Part shown: piece after piece, positions 34,146 to 43,379 of the stretch
Numbering within the stretch: position 1 is the first letter of the stretch
Layout: the number at the start of each line of letters is the position of its first letter
Origin: WHSW01 sp963767475
GTDB taxonomy: Bacteria; Actinomycetota; Thermoleophilia; Solirubrobacterales; 70-9
DNA: 64,000 nt
Assembly (NCBI GenBank): GCA_963767475.1
Contig: CAVYEI010000002.1
Location: forward strand, 496,001 to 560,000
Direction of reading: 5' to 3'
Made by a program: the position numbers and the translations under genes
The notes under the pieces: model-generated
Database searches by the model: none
Seen by the model: the letters and a program-made list of their open reading frames with translations, nothing else
What the model was told of the DNA's origin: nothing

Positions 34146-36833
34146 CTACGCCCCCACCGCGGTGGCTGCACCCTTGCCGGCAGCCAACGCGGTGATCGCA
34201 GCCCAGACGTCGCCGTCGTTCTCCTCGATCGCAGCCTGGCGCACCGGATCGTCGCGCACCGGGTCTGACGTGAAGCACCAGTACTCGACCGGCCCCACGC
34301 GGAGTGCGACCCGCCCCTTGCCGCGGTTGCCGTTCACCCAGAACGCCTGGGAGTGCGAGCCCTTGACCGTCTTCAAGCGACTGACGATCGCCGCTTCCTC
34401 GTCTGAGAGCTGGAGCGCCTCCTGAGCGAAGGGGATCTCGTCTGGATGCTGCGCGAGCAGGAGCTGCATGGTCGAGTTGCGGATCAGGGCGAGCCCATGC
34501 TCGGTCGCGAAGTCCGAGAGGTGCTGGGACATGACGATCAGGAACAGCCCCAGATGGCGCGCTCGCCGAGCGAGGTCGTTGGCGAACTCGCCGGTCTCGC
34601 GACGACCCACGAGGTGCCAGGCCTCGTCGATCAGGAGGACCGTCTTGCCGGTGAACATCGGCGCGTCCGCCTTCGCCGAGAGCTCGATGAACTGGTCGCG
34701 ATGGCGCTCGATCGCCCTGGTGATGTACTCGACGATCGCGAACATGACCGGCCTCAGAACGACCTCGGGGCAGCGCCGGGTGTCGAAGACCACGAGCGGG
34801 CTGTCCGGGGAGACGCTGGTCTCGCGGTCGAGCAGATAGGCGTAGCTCCCAGCGCCGCAGAACTCGCCGAGACGCTCAGCAAGATTTCGCAGGATCGAAG
34901 CTACCTCGATCGAACCCTGCTCATGCTCCTCGGCCGCCCGCGCAGCGAGCTCGTCACGAAGCATCGCCTCGCGCGGCGTTTGACCGGTCTCGGCGGCGGT
35001 CGCGTAGACGGCGCGAACGGCGGCTCCGAGCTGCGCTCGCTCCAGCGTGGTCAGGCCCTCGTCGCCCATCATCACGCCGTGGAGGGACACGAGGAACGCG
35101 ACCTTCTCGAGGCTCACGTCGGCTGGGTCGTCGGTGTCCCAGGGATTTATCGAGTAGGGGCTCTCATCGGCCCCGATCTCGATCGTCCGCGCACCCTCGA
35201 CGAGGCGGGTGAGCACGCTGTAGTGGCCGGCACGGTCGAGGACGAACGCATGCGCGCCCTGGGCCACGCAGCGCGAGAGGATGATGTTGGCCGCCATCGT
35301 CTTGCCGGAGCCGCTGCGACCGTTGACGAGCATCGTGTAGTTCGAGTGGGTGCGGTCGTACGGATTGAGCAGCTCCAGCGTCCGACCCGGGTCGCTGAAC
35401 GCGAACGGGATGCCATCGGGGGAGCCACAGCTCGTGCCGACGAGCGGGATGGTGTCGCCGACGTTGCGCGTCGCGTACCGCCGTAAGTGTCCCGAGACGT
35501 CGCGACCGAGCGGCAGGGTCGACTGCCACAGGTCGAGCTGCTGGAACTCACCGCGGTTGACGCGGCAGTCAGACATCGACTCGATCTGATCGACGCAGTA
35601 GTCGACCGCTTCGTTCAACTCGGCCGTGTCGGGCTCCGGCCCACGCGCTCGGATCGACTGGTAGACCGAGACCTGGAAGAGGTTCGCGCGCTCGTGCCCG
35701 GCCATCTCGGCGAGCAGGTCCTGAGCCTCGTCCTCCTGCGCGTAGCGGTCGAAGTCCGGGACGTAACCCTTGCGCTCCGCATCCCGATTGATGACGAACA
35801 GGCGCCGGTAGCCGCGCTTCAGCCGCTGACGCTCGATGCGCCGGTCGAGCGCCCGCACGTGGACGCTGAGCGTGAACGGCTGACGGGTCAGCATCGCGCT
35901 CATCAGCCAGCCCATCGAGGTCGCATCCGCCGTGGTGGCCGAGTAGATCGTCTGCTCGAGGTCGTGGTCGATCTCGGCGTAATGGCGCGAGACTCGGAAG
36001 TCGAGGCTCGAGCGAGCGATCAGCTCGCGGAGCTTGGTCGCCGCAGCCTCAGCCTCGCGGCGCTCGCGTGGGCCGTCGAGCTGTCCCAGGATCTCGGTGG
36101 CGAAGCGCGGCCGACGCCCGGCGTCCGCATAGGTCGGGTTGAACCGGCCCCACAACAGCGTGGTCACCTCGTCGCCATTTAGCAGGCGCGTCGGCAGGGA
36201 CAGCGCTTCGAGCTCAGAGCGGACCATGTCCGCCTGTGCCAGGCTCTCCCGCAGTGCCCGCCGGTGGGCCTTCTGGCCGCGCTCCAACGTGACCGACGGC
36301 AACGCCCCCTTACGCCCGGGCCGCATCTCGTTCAAGAGCCCCCGCGCCGTCTTCTGGTTCGGCACATGGGGGATGACGACGTATGCGTTGAACTGCACGG
36401 CAGCTTGCTCGTCGGCGTGCAGGCGCAGCGATTCCTCCATCGCAGCATTGAGGCGCCAGCGCGAAAGCGCGAGTGCGTCGCGAGCCGGCTGGCCGGCGCT
36501 GGGGTGCTCGCCCGACCAGGCGGAGACCTCCCGGCGCGAGCGGGCGACGACCTGGTCGAGGTTGACCGGTCGCGCTTCGACGTAGAACTGAAGCGACTGC
36601 TGCGGGCGCAGTCGGGAGACGAGGCGGCAGTACCCGGACACGATGTGCTCGCGGTCGCTCGCCGAGGTGATGATCGGGTTCGGCGGGACGACGTGGAGGA
36701 TGCGAACAAACGCCCCCTCGCGCGTGATCGCGAGCCCGGTCTGGTCGATCGCCTCGACCGGCAGGAGCTCTCCCGCCTCGAGGACCGGGCCGCGGCCCGG
36801 GACACCGATCTGACGAATTTTCGAAGTGCTCAT
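34146..36833 (-). CDS. VirB4-like conjugation ATPase
   Basis: 895 residues from the ATG at 36833 (GGAGGCAAT upstream, ATGA overlap with the PrgI-like gene). The 1062-codon frame includes an unsupported N-terminal extension. Walker A GRSGSGKT (505-512), Walker B LLIDEAW (733-739). An N-terminal domain (FVRILHVVPPNP, QFYVEARP) as in VirB4 and TraC families. It energises T4SS assembly and substrate transfer at the inner membrane. Core gene of the conjugative operon. Confidence 0.9.
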   Translation of the reverse strand: MSTSKIRQIGVPGRGPVLEAGELLPVEAIDQTGLAITREGAFVRILHVVPPNPIITSASDREHIVSGYCRLVSRLRPQQSLQFYVEARPVNLDQVVARSRREVSAWSGEHPSAGQPARDALALSRWRLNAAMEESLRLHADEQAAVQFNAYVVIPHVPNQKTARGLLNEMRPGRKGALPSVTLERGQKAHRRALRESLAQADMVRSELEALSLPTRLLNGDEVTTLLWGRFNPTYADAGRRPRFATEILGQLDGPRERREAEAAATKLRELIARSSLDFRVSRHYAEIDHDLEQTIYSATTADATSMGWLMSAMLTRQPFTLSVHVRALDRRIERQRLKRGYRRLFVINRDAERKGYVPDFDRYAQEDEAQDLLAEMAGHERANLFQVSVYQSIRARGPEPDTAELNEAVDYCVDQIESMSDCRVNRGEFQQLDLWQSTLPLGRDVSGHLRRYATRNVGDTIPLVGTSCGSPDGIPFAFSDPGRTLELLNPYDRTHSNYTMLVNGRSGSGKTMAANIILSRCVAQGAHAFVLDRAGHYSVLTRLVEGARTIEIGADESPYSINPWDTDDPADVSLEKVAFLVSLHGVMMGDEGLTTLERAQLGAAVRAVYATAAETGQTPREAMLRDELAARAAEEHEQGSIEVASILRNLAERLGEFCGAGSYAYLLDRETSVSPDSPLVVFDTRRCPEVVLRPVMFAIVEYITRAIERHRDQFIELSAKADAPMFTGKTVLLIDEAWHLVGRRETGEFANDLARRARHLGLFLIVMSQHLSDFATEHGLALIRNSTMQLLLAQHPDEIPFAQEALQLSDEEAAIVSRLKTVKGSHSQAFWVNGNRGKGRVALRVGPVEYWCFTSDPVRDDPVRQAAIEENDGDVWAAITALAAGKGAATAVGA

Positions 36834-37222
36834 ATTGCCTCCCATAGCGACGCTAGGTCGAGCTCGGATTCCGTACGGCGGGCCGTGCGAGCGGTGTCGT
36901 CGTCGGGGTCGGCTTGGATCCGATAGCCGCGGCTGCCGCTTCCTGGCCCCGGTGTGAAGCGAGCATCCATCCGTCGCCACCTGATCGCCGAGCGCAGCAG
37001 GAGCCATGCGTTGAACTCCGTGGCACTGGCGAGCAGGGCGGCTCCCACGGGGATCCCCGCGAGATAGATCGAAGAAAGGAGCGTGATGTAGAGGCCAAAG
37101 GGCGAGAGATAGAACCCCCAGAGCACGGCCAGGAGGAGCCCGAACAGGACGCCTAGCCACTGGCCAATCGTCAGCTCGGCGAACCGGAGCTTCGTGTCGA
37201 GGTGCTTGTAAGCGAGATTCAT
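36830..37222 (-). CDS. PrgI/VirB3-like membrane protein
   Basis: 130 residues from the ATG at 37222, overlapping the TAA of the VirB6-like gene (TAATG). Two close TM helices (LGVLFGLLLAVLWGFYL, LSSIYLAGIPVGAALL) after HLDTKLRFAELTIGQW, then a basic tail. The size, topology and position directly before virB4 match PrgI-family proteins of Gram-positive T4SS. Confidence 0.8.
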   Translation of the reverse strand: MNLAYKHLDTKLRFAELTIGQWLGVLFGLLLAVLWGFYLSPFGLYITLLSSIYLAGIPVGAALLASATEFNAWLLLRSAIRWRRMDARFTPGPGSGSRGYRIQADPDDDTARTARRTESELDLASLWEAI

Positions 37223-39405
37223 TACGGTCCTCCTGTGCCGGTCGCCTGGCGATCGATCGCTGGGTCTCTGAAGGCGACCATCTCGAGCGCGGTCTCGTTG
37301 TGGCGACTCGCGTCGAACATCGTCTGGTAGGCATCCCTCGCGTTCGGGTTCATGTGGTCGGAGCCGACCGCCTCTGCAAAGGTGTGCGCCGGAGGACGAT
37401 CGGGCCCGGACCCGTCCGCTCCATGGACTGCGGTCTGCACAGCGCGCCTGTCGTCCGGCGTCATCCGATACCACGCGTCCTCCACCTGGTTCATGTCCGG
37501 GCCCGCCCCACCGCGTTGCTCATAGCGGTGGTCGGAGGCGCGGTAGTCGGCATCCGCGCGCGTCGCCGGCCGCGAGGGCGTTCCCTCGGCGTTGCGATCG
37601 GATCCAGGCTGTGGCTGCCAGGACCATTCGCGCAGCGCCTCGGCGTGGTCGCGATCCTTCATCCGCTGCTTCTCGCCGAGCGCCTGACCGTGGGCTTGGT
37701 CCAACGCCTGCTGGCGCCTTTGGGCTGCCTTGTTGGACTCGTCGAGGGTCCGGCGGTTCCTGGACGACTGGTTCTGGTTCGCACGATTGACGGCGTTCTG
37801 GGACTTCGCCATCGCGTCGTCCATCATGCGCTGCGACTGCGAGCCCACCTCCACGACGTCGCGCCCCAAGCCTGCCGCCTGCTCCATCACGCGCCCGGAG
37901 TGCTGCATGCCGGCCCGCACGGCACCGGCGCCCATTCGGGCGGCGCCCGCCCCGGCCCTCAATCCCATGTAGCCGACGCCTGCGGCGGCGCCCCACGCCG
38001 CGGTCAGCGGCCTGCCTCCGGCCGAGACGACGTTGCCCCAGCGGAAGATCTGCTTCATGATCGTGAAGAGGAAGAGCAGCAGCATCACGCCCAAGAGCGG
38101 CGTGGCGAACGACTCGATAAACGCGCCCGGCGGCGCGGCTCCATCGGAGAGATTCGGGTCGCGCCAGATCTGGTCTCCGACCTGCGACTCCACCACGAAG
38201 CCCAGGGCCCAGCCAGTCGGCACCAGACTCATCGCCCCTGCAGCCTTGACCGCGGGGCCGGGGAGCCAGGAGAGGGCCGGCACCGGAATCAGCGCAAAGG
38301 CAAGCGGCATCCCCGCGTAGAGGACCAGGAGGCCGAGAGTCATCATCAGCTTTGCGACCGAGAGGCCGAGCGTCGCCAACGCCACCGCGAGCCCGAAGAG
38401 GAAGGCGACGAGATCGTCGAACTGGAGGATCTCGCTGAGCGTCCCGAAGCTCGGGCCGAGGAAGTCGTTGACCGGCCGCTCGATCCTCAGGATCCCCTCC
38501 AGATCCCTGATCGCCCCCGCGGCGTTGCCTCCGTCCGGCCCGCCCATCAACCAGAGGTTGACCGAGGTCTCGAGATTCGTGAACGCATACACGATCGTGG
38601 GCCAGACGAGGATTAGCATGGCGGCGAGTCCCGCCCTGATTGCCGCCGTGAAGGCCTCGAGGCCGCCCGAGGAGTTGACGAAGCCCGTCGCGAAGTACTG
38701 CAGCGTGCCGAAGGTGATGATCACGCCGAGCAGGGCCAGGGCGATCGCTTGGACCGTGCCCACCAGCGGCACCTTCTCACCCTCCTCGTTGTCGATCGTC
38801 CCCACGGTCGCGAGCAGGTAGGCGGGCGTGCCAGGGTTGGTCAACCATTGCGCCCAATCGAGGGTGAACCTGAACGGCTTGAGCAACTCGGCGCGCTCGT
38901 TGACGTCCGGCGGCCCGTGGGTCGCTGGGCCATTCTCCTGGCACAGAGGCTCCAACCGATCGGTCTCGAGAAGGGCGTAGCAATCGTCCTGCGTGACGGT
39001 GCCTTCGTGGTACCAGTGGTTGACCTGGGTCTCACAGAGCAGGCGGCCGTTGAACTTGCCATCGTCCGGTATGTCCTCGCCCGACACGTCGTCGTTGGCC
39101 GCATTGATCTGGTTGCGGATGTCCTCCGCCAGGCCGTCGAGTCTGCGGGCGCACTCGTGGAGGTCGTATTTCTTGTCCACGAGCCCGCGCGCCACCTCGT
39201 CCATCTGGGACAACTGGTCCCGGTTGAACTTGAACGTGTAGTCGCCGCCATTCCCGTACTGGTAGGAGATGCTCTCCTCGAGCCTCGCGTGATCGGCACT
39301 CGCTCCGTCGGGGACCGCGCTCGCCGACGCCAGCGCCGCAAGCAGCCCGACCGCGAGCAGTCGGACCCTGCGTGGAAGGAGCTGCCGAAGGGCGACCGCC
39401 ATCAT
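37222..39405 (-). CDS. VirB6/TrbL-like polytopic T4SS protein
   Basis: 727 residues. Signal sequence (LLAVGLLAALASASA), a Cys-containing extracellular N-domain (about 35-165), then seven or so TM segments (about 205-450), and a long hydrophilic tail rich in Gln, Arg and Asn (about 470-727). Architecture of VirB6/TrbL channel proteins; no direct motif. Ten bases after the VirB2-like gene and coupled to the PrgI-like gene. Confidence 0.8.
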   Translation of the reverse strand: MMAVALRQLLPRRVRLLAVGLLAALASASAVPDGASADHARLEESISYQYGNGGDYTFKFNRDQLSQMDEVARGLVDKKYDLHECARRLDGLAEDIRNQINAANDDVSGEDIPDDGKFNGRLLCETQVNHWYHEGTVTQDDCYALLETDRLEPLCQENGPATHGPPDVNERAELLKPFRFTLDWAQWLTNPGTPAYLLATVGTIDNEEGEKVPLVGTVQAIALALLGVIITFGTLQYFATGFVNSSGGLEAFTAAIRAGLAAMLILVWPTIVYAFTNLETSVNLWLMGGPDGGNAAGAIRDLEGILRIERPVNDFLGPSFGTLSEILQFDDLVAFLFGLAVALATLGLSVAKLMMTLGLLVLYAGMPLAFALIPVPALSWLPGPAVKAAGAMSLVPTGWALGFVVESQVGDQIWRDPNLSDGAAPPGAFIESFATPLLGVMLLLFLFTIMKQIFRWGNVVSAGGRPLTAAWGAAAGVGYMGLRAGAGAARMGAGAVRAGMQHSGRVMEQAAGLGRDVVEVGSQSQRMMDDAMAKSQNAVNRANQNQSSRNRRTLDESNKAAQRRQQALDQAHGQALGEKQRMKDRDHAEALREWSWQPQPGSDRNAEGTPSRPATRADADYRASDHRYEQRGGAGPDMNQVEDAWYRMTPDDRRAVQTAVHGADGSGPDRPPAHTFAEAVGSDHMNPNARDAYQTMFDASRHNETALEMVAFRDPAIDRQATGTGGP

Positions 39406-39414
39406 GCACGTGCC

Positions 39415-39802
39415 TTAGGCGAGGATCCCGTTGCCGAGGCCGATGCCGCCCAGGCAGAATGCCCCGCTACCAAGGACCTTCATGCCCTTCGGGCTACCGA
39501 CGCCGAGCATCGCCGAGCCAGCGAGCCACACCGAGGGAACCGACTCCGCCGACCGTCGCGGTGGCCGGGCCGCGGATGTCCTCGATCGCGTTGCCGATCC
39601 CTTGGAAGCCGTCACCGTGGTCGTTGGCGCTGCCAGCGCCATCGCCGAGGTTGACGGCCTTCAGCACATCGAGCACCTCGGTGAGCGCCAACAGGACGAG
39701 CGACGCCACCAGCGCGAACGAGACGGCGATCAAGAGCGCCTGCGCCGGATCGATTCGTCTGAGCGCGCTGAGCGCGCCAGACGATGTGGATTCGTTCTTC
39801 AT
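39415..39802 (-). pseudogene. VirB2/TrbC-like pilin-type protein, frameshifted
   Basis: A very strong ribosome site (AAGGAGG) precedes the ATG at 39802. Frame 1 gives TM1 (AQALLIAVSFALVASLVLLAL) and GPATATVGGVGSLGV, then goes out of frame (stop at 39494). Another frame continues WLAGSAMLGVG, SPKGMKVLG and SGAFCLGGIGLG and stops at 39415, supplying the second TM helix. Joined, about 128 residues with two TM helices, the VirB2/TrbC plan. A one-base indel near 39540 separates them. A sequencing error is possible, since the rest of the operon is intact. Confidence 0.6.
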
Positions 39803-39868
39803 TGCTATGACCTCCTTAGAGTTCGCACTCGCGCGCGAACCGTGTTTCCTTGTCCAAAGTCGTCGAGC

Positions 39869-40608
39869 TCATCCCTCGAATCCGAACTCGTCGCCGCCTC
39901 CGGACGACGATGGCGCCGGCTGCGGCGCCGGAGCAGGAGCGGGGGCGGGGGGGGGGCGGGGGCTGGCTCTGGCGCAGGCGCAGCCTCAATCGGCGCCGCG
40001 GGTTCGGCTGCCTTCCAATCGTCGGCGTGCTCGCGAGCCTTGTCGTTGCCGGCGCTCGCCGCACCAGCTCGATCGCGGTTCGCCTGGCGCTCCTCGCCCG
40101 CGCGCCGTCGCTGATCGTTCCGAGAATGCGCCGACTCGCGCCGGGCGACTTCCGTAGTTGCCGCCGCAGCTGGCACCGAGGCCGCCGCGAGCTCGCCGCT
40201 CGGTCGGGCGGCCTCGGCGCCGTCGGGTGCGCCCCCCTGTGCCTGGACGAAGATGAACGCGACGGCCGCGACCGCGAGGATCGCGCCGGCGCGTGCCGGG
40301 CTGAGGTGGGTTGCGAACGCCTGCCGGCACTGCAAGAGGGCGGTACGGGCGCCTCGGCTGAAAGCCGAGGCGCCCGCTGCGATCCACCGCCGTGTCTCCC
40401 GTCGATCTGCACCGCGCTCACGCCCGTCCTGCAGGTAGGCGCGGAGCACCGCGAGCCGATTGGGGGCGCATCGTGGTGTGGGGGCCACGACCTCCTCCGA
40501 CTGGCCATACAGCTCGAATACGTTCGCGACCGGGAGGTCGGGGTCGAGACGTACAGGGGCTGCACTGGGCGTGTCTTCGAGAGGTGGTGCGTTCACTGCC
40601 ATGCCCAT
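39869..40608 (-). pseudogene. single-TM protein with Pro/Ala tail, frame broken at a C10 tract
   Basis: Starts MGMAVNAPPLED at 40608 (an ATG two codons later is possible). Cytoplasmic N-half, TM helix (AGAILAVAAVAFIFVQ, about 108-123), then a charged and Pro/Ala-rich extracytoplasmic region. At the C10 run (G10 on the plus strand, 39947-39956) the given frame changes to an Arg-rich sequence. The alternative frame continues PAPAPAPQPAPSSSGGG and ends in DEFGFEG with a TGA at 39871-39869. That ending resembles the end of the adjacent sigma-fusion protein (SSGGEFDL), so it is likely the true one. Confidence 0.55.
39941..39962. repeat. interrupted G tract inside the Pro/Ala-tail gene
   Basis: G5, C, G10, C, G5 on the plus strand, encoding Pro codons on the minus strand. 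Its length decides which C-terminus is read. Slippage or a sequencing length error are both possible. Confidence 0.7.
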
Positions 40609-40632
40609 TCATTGAGCAAGTCGCGGCGACCG

Positions 40633-40655
40633 CCCCCCCCCCCCCAAAAAAAAAG
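40633..40655. repeat. C13-A10 homopolymer tract (T10-G13 on the coding strand)
   Basis: Thirteen C followed directly by ten A on the plus strand, between the sigma-fusion stop (40681) and the start of the Pro/Ala-tail gene (40608). On the minus strand the G13 ends 25 bases before that start codon, so length changes would alter spacing in its 5' region or the function of a T-run terminator. Confidence 0.8.
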
Positions 40656-40680
40656 ACTTCTTCGCCCGTGCGCGCCGGTT

Positions 40681-42024
40681 CTAGAGGTCGAACTCTCCGC
40701 CGGACGAAGCCGGCGGAGACGACGATCCGCCTCCCCCAGAGGACGGCGCAGGCGTCGTCGGCGCGGGCGCCTCGGGGCTGAACTCCGGGGTGGACGATTC
40801 AGTCGGCGCCGAGGAGTCGGAATCGTCCGACGACCCGTCCTGTTCGTCATCGGTCCGATCCTGTCCATCCGACTGCTGCTGCGTCTGCGTGGTTGGCGCC
40901 GGCTGTGGAGCGATCGGCGCGGTCTCGATCACCGGATCGGGGACGACCTCGGCTGGTTCCTGCGGCTCCTGGGGCGGTTCCGGGCGCTCCTTGTCTGCTG
41001 CCTCGCTACTCACCCCGGCCAGCGAGCGCAATGGCTCCGGCAGCCCCTCGACTGCGCAGTACGTCGCTCCCCCGCCGATCGCCAGGCAGGCGGAGATCGA
41101 GGCTGCGATCGTGCCGGGCCGAACCGCACCCGCGAAACTCGTCGAAGCAGGATCGACGCGCGAGTAGACCGGTGCCAGGAGCCGCTCGACGCAGCGCGCC
41201 CCCTCCCCGATGAGGTCGCGAGCCGAATCCACCAGGTCGCCGAGACGTCCGGTGAGATGACCTTGCTCGACGAGTGCCGGCATCGGCAGCAGCGCAGCCG
41301 TGCGGCGAGTCGCCACCCGCAGCTCTGCAGCCATCCGTGCGCAGCCGGGGCAGCCGCGCAGGTGAGCCCGCGCCCGCTCGGCGCGTTGGTCCTCGGCGAG
41401 TCCGGCGACGTAGTCGATGACGAGCTTGCGATGGTCCTCGCACCACAGGCCGGTGCGGACGAGCTCGTAGCGCTCGGTGATCTTGCGCATCGCCCGCTCG
41501 AGCTGACGACGGTAGGTGCGCTCGGTCATCCCGAGGACCTGCTGGATCTCCTCTGGAGCGCGCTCGAAGTAGAACCGGAGCTTCACAACAGCTTGCTGGC
41601 GCGCCGGCAGCTCGGCGATGATCTCGCGGACCGGCGCCCCGGCGAGGTTCGCTGCGACCCGCTCCTCCACCTGTTCGCCGGTGTCGGCGCGGTTCTCCAC
41701 GAACTCGTCCAGCGCTGTGGTGCGCCGGCGCTCGGCGCGCCTGCTCTCGTCGAGCGCCTTGTTGAGAGCCGTCTGAGTCAGGTACGCGCGTACCTGCTGC
41801 GCGTTCATGTCCGCCGCGTCGAGCTGGCCTCGATCGCGCTTCTCGAGCCAGACTACGTAAGCATCGTGAAAGAGTGCCTCCCGATCGGCGGGATCAAGCC
41901 ATCCACAGCGCCGCGAGAGCACAGCGAGTACGTATCCCTTGTGCTCCTCATAGGGTGTTGTACGCGGCTGGCGTAGGGCCCCACTCACAACGGTGACGCC
42001 GTGGCGAAACGCTGCATGGTCCAC
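40681..42024 (-). CDS. ECF-type sigma factor fused to zf-HC2 anti-sigma domain and TM helix
   Basis: 447 residues. Sigma region 2 (about 28-100), region 4 helix-turn-helix (about 133-183: LPARQQAVVKLRF, MTERTYRRQLERAM). A zinc-finger anti-sigma motif follows (CEDH at 195-198, then CPGC at 225-228), one TM helix (about 304-325), and a 110-residue Pro/Glu/Ser/Thr tail ending SSGGEFDL. A membrane-tethered sigma factor carrying its own inhibitor would need proteolysis or another release to act. First gene of the T4SS operon, so it probably controls conjugation (inference). Start codon uncertain. Confidence 0.8.
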   Translation of the reverse strand: MDHAAFRHGVTVVSGALRQPRTTPYEEHKGYVLAVLSRRCGWLDPADREALFHDAYVVWLEKRDRGQLDAADMNAQQVRAYLTQTALNKALDESRRAERRRTTALDEFVENRADTGEQVEERVAANLAGAPVREIIAELPARQQAVVKLRFYFERAPEEIQQVLGMTERTYRRQLERAMRKITERYELVRTGLWCEDHRKLVIDYVAGLAEDQRAERARAHLRGCPGCARMAAELRVATRRTAALLPMPALVEQGHLTGRLGDLVDSARDLIGEGARCVERLLAPVYSRVDPASTSFAGAVRPGTIAASISACLAIGGGATYCAVEGLPEPLRSLAGVSSEAADKERPEPPQEPQEPAEVVPDPVIETAPIAPQPAPTTQTQQQSDGQDRTDDEQDGSSDDSDSSAPTESSTPEFSPEAPAPTTPAPSSGGGGSSSPPASSGGEFDL

Positions 42025-42040
42025 CGACGGCTACTCCGTG

Positions 42041-42502
42041 TCATCGAGGCTCCCGAGAAGCGCATACCTTGACCCGAATCAGCCGTCCGAGGTTGGCCCA
42101 ACCGACGAGCAGAGACTTCGGCCGCACGATTCCGCGGGCGCGCACGTGCCCTCGCCGCTCGACCTTGCGCTCCACCGCACGGTCGAGGCGAACCGAGACC
42201 TTCCCGCGCCGACCGCTCAAGTCGTACCGCCGCGCGCGAAATGTCTCAGCCCGACGACTTCCGCGAGTCCTTTCTCGGATCCAGAGCTTCCCTTGGCAGC
42301 CACGGCGCGCGGAGCATCCGAGGCGAACCTGTACGCGCCGATCGGCGCCCGGGACAAGGCGCCCATCGAGGATTCGGGTGGTCGGGGCGTCAGCGCGAAG
42401 AGCATTCCCCGTGCCCGCGGCGCTTGACGCCGCGGGCACGGCCACGGCGGTCGCGCCCAGCGCAACCACGAACAGAATCACTACTTCCTGGCTGTCACGC
42501 AT
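42041..42502 (-). CDS. small secreted basic protein, unrecognised
   Basis: 153 residues from the ATG at 42502. Signal peptide (VVILFVVALGATAVAVPAASSA) followed by an Arg-rich beta-type domain with two Cys (LGCSARRGC) and a third near the end. Resembles small secreted 'Arg-rich' proteins of unknown role. It is 17 bp before the sigma-fusion gene and could be its operon partner. Confidence 0.65.
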   Translation of the reverse strand: MRDSQEVVILFVVALGATAVAVPAASSAAGTGNALRADAPTTRILDGRLVPGADRRVQVRLGCSARRGCQGKLWIRERTRGSRRAETFRARRYDLSGRRGKVSVRLDRAVERKVERRGHVRARGIVRPKSLLVGWANLGRLIRVKVCASREPR

Positions 42503-42597
42503 CGATGCAGTCTCGCCCCATCCAGGCACCTGAGCGAGCCTTTCAAAGAAGCTTCAAATGCTTGTGGTACCCCGGCGTCTGTCGTGAAGGTGTGGGT

Positions 42598-43365
42598 GTG
42601 TCCCCCGACGCCGTCTTGCTCGAGACGCGCGAACACGTCGCCCGCGTCACCCTGAACCGCCCGGCGGTCCTGAATGCGATGGATGAAGAATGGGTCGAGG
42701 GCCTTGAGGCGGCCGTGGAGGCGATCGCAGCCGATCCCCGAGTCCGCGTTGCCATCCTCCAAGGCGCAGGGCGGTCGTTTTGCGCCGGTCTTGATCTCGA
42801 CATGCTTGCCGTTCGGGGAATGCCCGATGGCTTCTATGCCACGCAGGAGCGGGCCTTCCGCCGACTCGAGCTGATGGAGCCGCTGGCAATCGCCGCGATC
42901 CACGGTCATTGCCTGGGTGGTGGGCTGCAACTGGCGATCGCCTGCGATCTGAGAATCGCTGCGCGCGATGCCAAGTTCGGCCTTCCAGCGGCAAACGAGG
43001 GGCTGTTCCCAGGGATGGCTCCCTTTCGCCTCCCACGGCTCATCGGCATCGGCCGGGCACGGCGGCTAATTCTCTCTGGCGAGGTGGTCGACGCCGAGAC
43101 CGCGCTCGCTTATGGCCTCGTCGACCACCTCGTCGAGGATGAAAGCTTCGGCTCCGAGGTCGAGGTCCTCGTTGAGCGGTACCTGGCCACCCCGCGGTTG
43201 GCCGCCCAGGCCTCCAAACGACTGCTGGACTCGGCTTTCACGAGCAGCTTCGACGAGTCCTATGAGCGCTCCGTGCCACTGCTGGAGCGGTGCTTGGATT
43301 CGCCGGAGGTAGCGGCAGCCGCGGAAGCATGGCGTCACCGGTCCACCTCGGGCGACCAAACGTAA
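42598..43365 (+). CDS. crotonase-superfamily protein lacking both hydratase glutamates
   Basis: 255 residues from a GTG at 42598 (GAAGG upstream). Oxyanion-hole segments: AGRSFCAGLDLDML (about 57-70) and HGHCLGGGLQLAIACD (about 102-117). The two catalytic Glu positions of enoyl-CoA hydratase are Gln111 (GGGLQLA for GGGCELA) and Ala131/132 (GLPAAN for GxPE). Hydration is therefore unlikely; an isomerase, dehalogenase, hydrolase or decarboxylase activity on acyl-CoA is more probable. The longer frame from 42241 is spurious. Confidence 0.82.
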   Translation: MSPDAVLLETREHVARVTLNRPAVLNAMDEEWVEGLEAAVEAIAADPRVRVAILQGAGRSFCAGLDLDMLAVRGMPDGFYATQERAFRRLELMEPLAIAAIHGHCLGGGLQLAIACDLRIAARDAKFGLPAANEGLFPGMAPFRLPRLIGIGRARRLILSGEVVDAETALAYGLVDHLVEDESFGSEVEVLVERYLATPRLAAQASKRLLDSAFTSSFDESYERSVPLLERCLDSPEVAAAAEAWRHRSTSGDQT

Positions 43366-43379
43366 CGGCTCAGCAGCAG

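Noticed and set aside
34446..35486. 346-codon plus-strand frame
   Set aside because: Mirror of the VirB4 ATPase coding region.
39850..41976. 708-codon plus-strand open frame
   Set aside because: Antisense to the sigma-fusion and Pro/Ala-tail genes; reads through the homopolymer tract and is Arg-rich throughout.
42241..42597. N-terminal extension of the crotonase gene
   Set aside because: Overlaps the oppositely oriented secreted-protein gene and has no homologous content; GTG at 42598 fits the family start.
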